Shown here: positions 13,562 through 19,408 of the stretch, one piece after another | How the letters are laid out: every line of letters starts with the position of its first letter | How positions within the stretch are numbered: position 1 is the stretch's first letter | Source of the DNA: CAYRIY01 sp964424335 | GTDB lineage: Bacteria > Bacillota > Limnochordia > DTU080 > RSA5 | DNA: 19,408 bases | Direction: 5' to 3' | Assembly: GCA_964424335.1 (NCBI GenBank) | Contig: CAYRIY010000069.1 | Coordinates: 1-19,408 of the forward strand | Translations under genes and position numbers: made by a program | Notes under the pieces: generated by a model | What the model was told of the DNA's origin: nothing | The model's input: the letters and a program-made list of their open reading frames with translations, nothing else | The model's database searches: none

Positions 13562-14440
13562 TCATCCAAAGGTGAGCGCCATCAGGGCAATGATCATCGT
13601 GCAGGCGCCGGTGAGCCTCTTCCAAGTGCCCCCTTCATTGAGGAAGCGAGCGCCCATCACGGTTCCCACCAGAATGCTCACTTCGCGGGCAGGAGCGACG
13701 TAGCTTGCCGGGGTGAACGACATGGCCTGCAAGACCAAGATGTAGGCCAAGGGGCTCAAGATGGCAACCACGACGGCACGCCGGCCGTTCTCGAACCATT
13801 CCTGCTTCGCATCCGCCCAGCGAGGCACGACGTAGGGTAAGAGCATGAAGGCGCGAATCACGTTGGATCCCCAGTCCAAGAGGATTGGCGAGATAAGTAG
13901 GACGCTGACGGCGTTCTTGTCCCACAGTGTGTATGTGGCGATCATCACCGCGATCAACAGCCCGTACCGAATCGCCCGGTTGGTGGACGCGCGGTCGCCC
14001 TTTGCGCCCCGGTCTCCGGCCAGCAAGAAGATGCTGGCCGAAACGAGTAGGGCTCCGAAGAATGCCATGAGCGAAGGGCGCTCGCCAAAAAGGACGATCG
14101 CTCCGACCGTGGCAAGAAGCGGCGCCGTGCCGCGGGCAATGGGGTAGACCAACGAAAGGTCGCCGACACGATATCCCTTCTGCAGCGTGAGGTAGTAACC
14201 AAGGTGAATCGCGGCGCTTACGCAGATCGCTGCGATTTCGGCGAGGCCCAGCCTTACGTTGACCGAGGCGGAGAGCAAGAGGTAGAAAGCGATGGGCGCG
14301 TAGATAAGGGACGCCAAGACGGCTATGAGCCAAACAAATAGCGGGCCGCCACCCGACTTTTCTGCTTGCTTCGCCACCAAGTTCCATGTAGCGTGAAAGA
14401 CTGCCGCGACGAGGATCAGCGCGATTGCTAGTACGGTCAT
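13562..14440 (-). CDS. EamA/DMT family membrane transporter
   Basis: Predicted drug/metabolite exporter-type permease with about ten membrane segments in two EamA repeats. The first repeat begins at TVLAIALILVAAVFHATWNL, with the typical HATWN motif, and the second at about residue 150 (YGLLIAVMIATYTLWDKNAV). PIARGTAPLLATVGAIVLFG and SYVAPAREVSILVGTVMGARFL are the conserved helix ends of each repeat. The frame extends to 14476, but ATG 14440 is chosen: AGGAAGGA lies about 8 nt upstream and the protein then starts at its first membrane helix (292 residues). It is divergent from the deoR gene across a 193-bp region with operator-like sequences. Substrate unknown; family members export amino acids, sugars or nucleosides. 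Confidence 0.87.
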   Translation of the reverse strand: MTVLAIALILVAAVFHATWNLVAKQAEKSGGGPLFVWLIAVLASLIYAPIAFYLLLSASVNVRLGLAEIAAICVSAAIHLGYYLTLQKGYRVGDLSLVYPIARGTAPLLATVGAIVLFGERPSLMAFFGALLVSASIFLLAGDRGAKGDRASTNRAIRYGLLIAVMIATYTLWDKNAVSVLLISPILLDWGSNVIRAFMLLPYVVPRWADAKQEWFENGRRAVVVAILSPLAYILVLQAMSFTPASYVAPAREVSILVGTVMGARFLNEGGTWKRLTGACTMIIALMALTFG

Positions 14441-14633
14441 GAGTCGCTTCCTTCCTCTGCCCTGCCCAAACCGCACTCGCAGCTAACCCTGGACCAACTG
14501 CTGGCTGTTTGCGGTATTTTGACGTGTCATATTGTGCATGTGCGTGTATTTTGGTGCAACTTCCTCGGTGACGGGCAGGATCCTGCCCGGCGTATTGGAA
14601 AAAAGAGAGTGTGAAAGGGGGTATGTGGGACGG
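14441..14633. promoter_or_regulatory. divergent control region between the EamA gene and deoR
   Basis: Contains GTGTATTTTGGTGCA (14544-14558), which recurs with two changes as GTGTATTTGCGTGCA on the minus strand at 15445-15431, and an 18-bp perfect palindrome CGGGCAGGATCCTGCCCG (14572-14589). A TTGACG at 14518-14523 is a possible -35 but no well-spaced -10 was found. Likely site of DeoR autoregulation, by inference. Confidence 0.5.
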
Positions 14634-15410
14634 ATGCTTGCGGACGAGCGCTATGTAGAAATACTCGAACTGCTCAAGGGGAGGACGATCCTCCGGACTC
14701 AAGACATCATCGAGCATCTGGGCGTCTCCAGGGAGACCGTCCGCCGGGACCTCAATCACCTGGAAGAGAAAGGCCTGGTCAGGAGGGTGTACGGAGGCAT
14801 CACCAGCGTGCGTCGGGCGCTTGACGAGCCTCCATACGACGCTCGCGAGTCAGCGAACGCAGACGAAAAGAGGGCGATCGGCAAGGTGGCGGCTGACTTG
14901 GTGCGTGACGGCGAGGTTGTCATTCTCGACGGCGGCACCACGGTGATGGAAGTGGCCCGCAACCTGCATCGGCTCTCCCAACTCACCGTGCTCACCAACT
15001 CGTTGCGGGCCGCGCAGGAGTTGACGCCACACCCCTCGATCAGCGTGTACATGTTAGGGGGGCGCGTGCGCCAAGGAGACGTCTCCACGTCGGGCTATTT
15101 GGCCGAGTCCGGGCTTAGAGACTTCCACGTCGATAAGGCAATCATCGGAGCAGGGGGAGTCAGCCCGGAAGAGGGCGTCACCGATTACCACGAGCCGGAA
15201 GCCCGACTCCGCCGAATGATGACGCAGCGAGCCGGCCAAGTGATCGTCGTGGCCGACCATACCAAGCTGGGTGTGGTCGCTTTTGTCAACTGTTGCGAAG
15301 TAAAGTCGATCGACGTGTGCGTCACGAGCCGACTCGCGGACGACCAGACCGTAAAGGCGCTTAAGGCGAAAGGCGTCGAGGTAATCTTCGCCGATTTCCC
15401 GAAGCCATAA
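14634..15410 (+). CDS. DeoR/GlpR family transcriptional repressor
   Basis: Sugar-phosphate-responsive regulator. N-terminal winged helix-turn-helix: RTQDIIEHLGVSRETVRRDL then EEKGLVRRVYGG, the DeoR signature. The C-terminal DeoR-C sensor domain has VVILDGGTTVMEVARNL, LTVLTNSLRAAQEL, YMLGGRVRQGDVSTSG, KAIIGAGGVSPEEGVTDYHE and VVADHTKLG, all conserved ligand-pocket elements. At 258 residues it has the family length. Start: ATG 14634 gives the normal N terminus (LADERYVEILELL), although AAGGGG is 13 nt away. GTG 14625 is closer to that site, and the longer frame from 14532 adds unlikely sequence. It lies upstream of the PHP gene in the same direction and probably controls its neighbours; family members are inactivated by phosphorylated sugars. 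Confidence 0.93.
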   Translation: MLADERYVEILELLKGRTILRTQDIIEHLGVSRETVRRDLNHLEEKGLVRRVYGGITSVRRALDEPPYDARESANADEKRAIGKVAADLVRDGEVVILDGGTTVMEVARNLHRLSQLTVLTNSLRAAQELTPHPSISVYMLGGRVRQGDVSTSGYLAESGLRDFHVDKAIIGAGGVSPEEGVTDYHEPEARLRRMMTQRAGQVIVVADHTKLGVVAFVNCCEVKSIDVCVTSRLADDQTVKALKAKGVEVIFADFPKP

Positions 15411-15430
15411 AGCCTAGTCTGACCCATACA

Positions 15431-15445
15431 TGCACGCAAATACAC
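15431..15445 (-). promoter_or_regulatory. operator-like sequence upstream of the PHP gene
   Basis: On the minus strand GTGTATTTGCGTGCA, 13 of 15 identical to the plus strand at 14544-14558 in front of deoR. It lies in the 90-bp gap between deoR and the PHP gene. Candidate second binding site for the DeoR protein. Confidence 0.5.
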
Positions 15446-15500
15446 ATTGCTGTGAGACACACGCGCGGACCAGTATTTCCAAAAGGGGTTTTGACGAGAC

Positions 15501-16427
15501 ATGGCGACGCAAGGAAGGGCCCAGAAGATCTTCGGAGACGTAAGCGGCAGTTGGTACAAGGGAAATCTGCATTGCCACTCGACGGAGTCGGACGGCAAGA
15601 AACCGCCTGCAGACGTGGTCGCGTGGTATAAGAGCCGGGGTTATGACTTCCTTTCCCTCACGGATCACCGCAAGGTGACGGAGGTAAACGGTGATTCGGA
15701 GTTCTTGACGATCCCTGGAGTCGAGCTAAACACCCGCGACGTGCGCGAAGGCCGCGTCGGACTCTATCATGTGGTGGGGATCGGCGTCTCTTCAGATTGC
15801 GATTGCCGGGTAGACGACGATCCGCAAAGGTTGATCGACGCGATTCGCGAGGCCGGGGGCTTGCCTTTTGTCGCCCACCCAAAGTGGTCGGGCAACATCG
15901 TTGACGAAGAGTTTCTGCAATTGGAGAACTATATCGGGATCGAGTGCCTCAACTATGCGTCCGCGGTTGAAAACAACACGGGTCAAGGCGACATTTACTG
16001 GGATATGCTGAGCCTTAGCGGGAAGCGGGTCTTTGGGATTGCGACCGACGACTCCCATTCACTCGAGGGCGATGCGGGAGGCGGATGGCTCATGGTGAAG
16101 GCAGAAAGCCTGACCTCACAGGCGATCTTGGAGGCCATCGAGAAGGGGCATTTCTACGCGTCGGCAGGTCCCGAAATCCACGAGGTCACAATTAGCGACG
16201 GCGTCATTTCCGTGGAGTGCTCACAGGCCGCGGCGATTCATTTTATGACGGGCGGCCCGCGTGGGAAAAGTGTGTGGGCGGACGGCGTCTTAGAGCACGG
16301 CGCAGCAACCGGAGACTTGCTCGAACAGGCGTCGTATACATTGCGGGGCACGGAGAAATTTGTGCGGATCGAAGTCGTCGATAGCAGGAATCGTGTGGCT
16401 TGGACGAACCCGCTTTACTTTGAATAG
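15501..16427 (+). CDS. PHP-domain metallohydrolase, CehA/McbA-like
   Basis: Predicted cytoplasmic metal-dependent phosphoesterase or hydrolase. PHP motifs and likely ligands: H24 and H26 (GNLHCHSTESDG), H56 (LSLTDHR), E75 (PGVELN), H90 (YHVVG), H126 (PFVAHPKW), and D183/H186 (ATDDSHS). The C-terminal 90 residues form a beta-rich domain of the kind found in CehA/McbA-type proteins (GPEIHEVTISDGVISVEC, then RIEVVDSRNRVAWTNPLYF). No signal peptide. ATG 15501 has AAAGGGG about 12 nt upstream, a loose fit. It follows the DeoR-family gene and is closed by a terminator. The combination with a sugar-phosphate-type repressor suggests a phosphorylated or ester-linked carbohydrate substrate, but that is inference. 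Confidence 0.87.
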   Translation: MATQGRAQKIFGDVSGSWYKGNLHCHSTESDGKKPPADVVAWYKSRGYDFLSLTDHRKVTEVNGDSEFLTIPGVELNTRDVREGRVGLYHVVGIGVSSDCDCRVDDDPQRLIDAIREAGGLPFVAHPKWSGNIVDEEFLQLENYIGIECLNYASAVENNTGQGDIYWDMLSLSGKRVFGIATDDSHSLEGDAGGGWLMVKAESLTSQAILEAIEKGHFYASAGPEIHEVTISDGVISVECSQAAAIHFMTGGPRGKSVWADGVLEHGAATGDLLEQASYTLRGTEKFVRIEVVDSRNRVAWTNPLYFE

Positions 16428-16463
16428 CGATCATTTAAGGCGCCAGAATGATAGGCGAAGATC

Positions 16464-16492
16464 AGGGCCCTTATATAGTAAGGGCCCTTTCT
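16464..16492 (+). terminator. terminator after the PHP gene
   Basis: AGGGCCCTTA (16464-16473) and TAAGGGCCCT (16479-16488), perfect 10-bp stem, 5-nt loop, followed by TTTCTC. The T-run is short. Confidence 0.8.
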
Positions 16493-16676
16493 CATTCGTG
16501 GTGTGTAGATCGTGGCGATCGAGTGGACAAGTAGGTGATGTGTGGGTAATATAGAGGAATTCTGATATATTTTGAAGTAACTTGTGCTCTAAGGGTCATC
16601 GCGTCTCGAGCATTGTCGAGAGAGATTTCCCACAACTCAAAATAAAGGGAATCGCAGAAAAGGGGGCGGTAAACGA
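16493..16676 (+). promoter_or_regulatory. promoter and leader region of the second binding-protein gene
   Basis: Two promoter candidates: TGGACA (16524-16529), 17-nt spacer, TAATAT (16547-16552); and an extended -10 TGATATATT (16563-16571) lacking a good -35. The leader holds a hairpin TCTCGA/TCGAGA (16604-16609, 16616-16621). GATCGTGGCGATC (16508-16520) is a 13-bp interrupted palindrome that may be an operator. The ribosome site is AGGGGG at 16660-16666. Confidence 0.5.
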
Positions 16677-17972
16677 ATGAAGCGGTATCGACGGACGGCA
16701 TGGATGAGGATATGGTTGACGGCGTTGGCGCTCTTGTTTGGATTAAGTAGTCTCGCCTTGGCGCAAACGATCGAGCTTTTCTGGGACACGCCGGGATCGG
16801 CTGAGGAGCAGGCGGGCTATAGAGCGGTCGCCGACAGATTTGAAGAGCTGCATCCGAACGTCAAAGTCCATACCAACCTGGGGCTCAGCCACGACGACGT
16901 CATCGTGCGGATTGCCGCCGGCACGCCGCCGGACATCGTGTTCTCGACGATTCAAAATGCGGCCGGCTTCATCAAGCAAGGGCTCCTGATGCCGCTGGAC
17001 GCGTGGATCGAGCGAGACGGATTTGACATCGACGACTTTTTCCCCGCAGTGCTCACGCCCTACCTTTACGATGGGTCAAGCTTTGGGCAAGGTCAGCTCT
17101 ACGGATTTCCAAAGGAGAGTGCGGTTCGCGGCACGTTCTACAATGCGACGCTCTTCGAGGAGGCAGGTCTGGCTCAACCTCCAGAACTTTACAGCCAGAA
17201 CGCGTGGAATTGGAACACATGGCTAAGTTCGGCGCAGAAACTGACGCGCGTGGACGGCAGCGGAGCGACGCAGCAGTGGGGCTTTGTACGTGACACGCGC
17301 CTGATGTACCAAATGATGTGGGTCTGGGCAAACAATGGGGACATCGTCGACGACCTGCTCAACCCGACCCGCTTCACGCTCGACTCGGACGAGGCCGTTG
17401 AGGCGTTGGAGTTTTACGCGGACATGGCGCACGTCTACAGGGTCTCGCCGGCAGAATACATCGAAGGATCCGCCGCGGCGGCGCCCTTTGTCGAAGGCCG
17501 AGCGGGCTTGCTGCAGGATGGTCCATGGCGAATGAGCTCGATGAACGCCAATCCCTCACTCGAGTACGGCGTTGTCCAAGGACCGGTCGGCGCAAAGCGC
17601 GCCAACTTGCTTTCGGGCTCCATCTTCGGCATTCCCAAAGGGGTAAAAGATCCTGAGCTATCATGGGAATTGTTGAAGTTTCTCGCAAGCCGCGAAGGCC
17701 AGCAAATCCTAGTCGAGGTGGCTTCGCTTCAGCCCGCGCGCCGGTCGCTTGCCAACGTGTTCATCGAGACGGATCCCAGCGTCAACATGGCGGTGTTCCT
17801 CGAAGAGGTCGATTTTGCACAGCCGCTCTTTGCGATGCCGGGCATGGATGAGATCGATGCGCTTCTCGTTCCATACTTGCGGCAGGTGGCCGAAGGAACG
17901 ATGTCGGTAACTGCGATGTTGGACACAGTAAAACCACTCGTCGAGGGAATCATCGCCCGAGTGACCAAGTAA
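16677..17972 (+). CDS. extracellular solute-binding protein, family 1 (sugar type), second copy
   Basis: Sugar ABC-importer binding protein of 431 residues. The signal peptide runs through MRIWLTALALLFGLSSLALA with Q29-type cleavage (ALA/Q) before TIELFWDTPG; there is no lipobox cysteine. Family 1 landmarks: GYRAVADRFEELHPNVKVHT, DVIVRIAAGTPPDIVFST, GQLYGFPKESAVRGTFYNA, LFEEAGL, AAPFVEGRAGLLQDGPWRMS and DPELSWELLKFLASREGQQI. It is only distantly similar to the protein at 12118, so it is not a recent duplication. ATG 16677 has AGGGGG about 10 nt upstream. No permease or ATPase gene lies nearby; it follows the deoR-PHP pair and may belong to the same regulon. Ligand unknown. Confidence 0.9.
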   Translation: MKRYRRTAWMRIWLTALALLFGLSSLALAQTIELFWDTPGSAEEQAGYRAVADRFEELHPNVKVHTNLGLSHDDVIVRIAAGTPPDIVFSTIQNAAGFIKQGLLMPLDAWIERDGFDIDDFFPAVLTPYLYDGSSFGQGQLYGFPKESAVRGTFYNATLFEEAGLAQPPELYSQNAWNWNTWLSSAQKLTRVDGSGATQQWGFVRDTRLMYQMMWVWANNGDIVDDLLNPTRFTLDSDEAVEALEFYADMAHVYRVSPAEYIEGSAAAAPFVEGRAGLLQDGPWRMSSMNANPSLEYGVVQGPVGAKRANLLSGSIFGIPKGVKDPELSWELLKFLASREGQQILVEVASLQPARRSLANVFIETDPSVNMAVFLEEVDFAQPLFAMPGMDEIDALLVPYLRQVAEGTMSVTAMLDTVKPLVEGIIARVTK

Positions 17973-18022
17973 GTTCTCGGATAAGTCCAGGTTGACGGCG
18001 TGAAAGGAATTTGAGTGACTCT

Positions 18023-18063
18023 AGGGGCGGAGACCGTACGGGTTGCGTACGGTCTCCGCCCCT
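18023..18063. terminator. 18-bp hairpin between convergent genes
   Basis: Nearly ideal stem: AGGGGCGGAGACCGTACG (18023-18040) with its exact complement at 18046-18063 and a 5-nt loop GGTTG. It lies between the plus-strand binding-protein gene and the convergent minus-strand one. Neither side has a U-tract, so it is more likely a 3'-end stabiliser or a pause site than a classical terminator. Confidence 0.7.
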
Positions 18064-18070
18064 GGTGCGT

Positions 18071-19297
18071 TTAGGGTTTGGGAAAGAGAAGGTCCGCACT
18101 CTTTGCGGCTTCGGGCCATACGATTTCTTTTACAATCGATCCGTCCGAGTCGACCTGTAGCTGCACGAGCAACATGTCGTGCCCTACTTGCATGCCGTGC
18201 CGCTCCGGCTCGGCGGCAAAGCTCACCTCGCCGTAGAATGTGACGATGTCCGTCTCATCGAGCGCGCGGTGCACGGCGTCCGGATCCAGCGTGCCCGCTT
18301 GTTCAAGCGCGTGCTGCAATACGAGCCCGGCGTTGAATCCGGAGGCGGCATAGTAATCGGGCGTTGCACCGAACTGCTCCTCGTAGGCGCGCACAAATTC
18401 CGCAGGAGTCGGTCCAAAGGTCGGTCGATATTCAACTTCCGGTTCCCACTGCGACGGGTAGATTGCGCCGATTGCTCCCTGGCCGATTTCGCTGAACTCC
18501 GGGAAGGACGGCGCAGATAGGAGCGCTAGAAACTGGATCCGCAGATCCGCCGCCGCAAGTTCCTTGGTGAGCGCAATGCCGTCATAGAGGTGTCCGCCGC
18601 CGATTACGGCGTCGGGGAGCGCGGTTTTGAGGTCTCGTACCAAATCGCGAAAATCGGTCTCCGCCGCGGGGTAGGCTCGGTCAAACACGACGGAAAGCCC
18701 GATTTCACGAGCAAACTCTCGAGCGCGGATGATTGCGTTGACTGCGAACGGGTCGTTCTCGTAGACCAGTGCGACTCGCGCCCCAGGCGACCGGTTGGCG
18801 AGCACCTCGAGAGCAGGCGTCAGGTAGCGGCTGCTGGGGGTGTAGATCTGGTACACGGCCTTGTAGCCGTTTGAGAAGATCTCATCGGCGCCGGATCCCG
18901 GGAGAATGATGATCATGTCGTGCTCGTCGGCGACTGCGGCCGCTGCGAGGCCGATGGCCGATGAGTACGACGACATGAGAAAGTTCGCGTTGTCATGGTG
19001 AATGAGTCGCTCATAGAGGGCGGGGATGCGAGCGGGATCGGAAGCGTCGTCGTAGACCGCAAGTCGCACAGGGTATCGCGTGCCGCCGATGAGGATTCCG
19101 CCTTCCGCGTTGACGAGGTCGCGCCAAAGTTGCAGGCCGGCATACTGGGAAGCAGACGCCGATTGGTATGGTCCGCTGAGCGAGACGGTCGTGCCCACGA
19201 CGATTTCACTCTGGGCGCCTACGTGCGTGGGGAGCATGACGAGCAGTAGCATCGAGATCAAGATTAGACTTCGCAACATTTGCCGCACATCGTTCAT
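18071..19297 (-). CDS. ABC transporter substrate-binding protein, branched-chain amino acid (LivJ) type
   Basis: Periplasmic-binding-protein type I fold (Peripla_BP_6) for leucine/isoleucine/valine, amides or related ligands. Signal peptide with hydrophobic SLILISMLLLVML and a THVGA/Q end, again without a lipobox cysteine. Mature start SEIVVGTTVSLSGPYQSAS is the family hallmark, followed by GLQLWRDLVNAEGGILIGG, VRLAVYDDASDPARIPALYE, FLMSSYSSAIGLAAAAVADE, VALVYENDPFA and DYYAASGFNAGLVLQHALEQ. About 408 residues. The start is uncertain: ATG 19297 is chosen, GTG 19306 adds three residues and ATG 19279 removes six; none has a well-spaced Shine-Dalgarno. It is monocistronic as far as the window shows, preceded by the terminator of another minus-strand unit. 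Confidence 0.9.
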   Translation of the reverse strand: MNDVRQMLRSLILISMLLLVMLPTHVGAQSEIVVGTTVSLSGPYQSASASQYAGLQLWRDLVNAEGGILIGGTRYPVRLAVYDDASDPARIPALYERLIHHDNANFLMSSYSSAIGLAAAAVADEHDMIIILPGSGADEIFSNGYKAVYQIYTPSSRYLTPALEVLANRSPGARVALVYENDPFAVNAIIRAREFAREIGLSVVFDRAYPAAETDFRDLVRDLKTALPDAVIGGGHLYDGIALTKELAAADLRIQFLALLSAPSFPEFSEIGQGAIGAIYPSQWEPEVEYRPTFGPTPAEFVRAYEEQFGATPDYYAASGFNAGLVLQHALEQAGTLDPDAVHRALDETDIVTFYGEVSFAAEPERHGMQVGHDMLLVQLQVDSDGSIVKEIVWPEAAKSADLLFPKP

Positions 19298-19321
19298 TCC
19301 TATCACGAGAGATTTCGTCGC

Positions 19322-19335
19322 CGAAAGCGCTTACG
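19322..19335 (-). promoter_or_regulatory. cre-like operator upstream of the LivJ-type gene
   Basis: On the minus strand CGTAAGCGCTTTCG, 12 of 14 to the catabolite-responsive element TGWAANCGNTNWCA, with the palindromic core AAGCGCTT. It is about 25 bp upstream of the start codon. CcpA or another LacI-family protein could bind. No matching promoter was identified with confidence. Confidence 0.45.
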
Positions 19336-19378
19336 GACAAACAAATTAGGTAAATATTCGGGGATCCCTTCCACGATG

Positions 19379-19408
19379 AAAAAAGCCCTCCGGACGATCC
19401 CGAAGGGC
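19379..19408 (-). terminator. terminator of a minus-strand unit beyond the right edge
   Basis: On the minus strand GCCCTTCGG (19408-19400), 6-nt loop, CCGGAGGGC (19393-19385) with one G-U pair, then TTTTTT (19384-19379). It shows that a transcription unit lying to the right of the window runs towards it and ends before the LivJ-type gene. Confidence 0.85.

Noticed and set aside
14532..14633. N-terminal extension of the DeoR regulator
   Set aside because: It would cover the operator-like sequences and the 18-bp palindrome and adds residues absent from the family.
13635..14759. 374-codon open frame on the minus strand
   Set aside because: It lies out of frame over the EamA transporter and extends antisense into deoR. 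Its translation is Arg/His/Gly-rich as expected of a shadow frame in GC-rich DNA, while the EamA frame has clear membrane helices.
1..19408. CRISPR array, insertion sequence, prophage or toxin-antitoxin system
   Set aside because: No regularly spaced repeats, transposase-like, integrase-like or paired small toxin/antitoxin frames could be found on either strand.

Overview
The window looks like a chromosomal segment of a GC-rich, deep-branching Bacillota (Firmicutes-like) bacterium. The evidence is the gene order tmk-yaaR-holB-ricT-rsmI, an AbrB-type transition-state regulator, a T-box leader in front of methionyl-tRNA synthetase, a DUF441 membrane protein and strong SigA-type promoters with 16-18 nt spacers. 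This order is the Bacillus-type replication/translation cluster, but it lacks yaaQ between tmk and yaaR and lacks yabA, yabB and yazA between ricT and rsmI. The species cannot be named from the sequence. A Limnochordia- or Symbiobacterium-like lineage is only a guess.

Layout. 1-4637 (+) is a tightly packed operon with overlapping starts and stops: the 3' end of an R3H-domain ATPase gene, tmk, yaaR, holB, ricT and rsmI. 4643-5500 (-) carries abrB, with a consensus promoter and a terminator lying inside the 3' end of rsmI, and a DUF441 membrane protein. 5547-8796 (+) is a consensus promoter, a methionine-type T-box leader, metG and tatD. 8788-9917 (+) is an extended -10 promoter, a structured leader and an unfamiliar endonuclease III-like Fe-S protein. 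9954-11668 (+) is purA with its promoter, then a stand-alone tRNA-Val(CAC) with promoter and terminator.

11669-19408 is an accessory transport and regulation region. It holds two sugar-type (family 1) solute-binding protein genes, a DMT/EamA transporter, a DeoR-family repressor, a PHP-domain metallohydrolase (CehA/McbA-like) and a branched-chain amino acid-type binding protein. No ABC permease or ATPase gene is present, and most genes are separated by strong hairpin terminators, so the binding proteins are transcribed as single 'orphan' units. All three have signal peptides with a signal peptidase I-type AxA/VxA-Q end and no lipobox cysteine, which is unusual for a single-membrane Firmicute.

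Observations most worth a second look: (i) the leader at 8836-8935, where one segment can pair either into a terminator-like hairpin or with a second segment so that the Shine-Dalgarno of the Fe-S gene is fully masked; (ii) the divergent endonuclease III-like product of that gene; (iii) a matching 15-bp operator-like sequence on both sides of the deoR gene plus an 18-bp palindrome; (iv) an abrB terminator written into the rsmI coding sequence; (v) the orphan, non-lipidated binding proteins. No CRISPR array, insertion sequence or prophage was seen.
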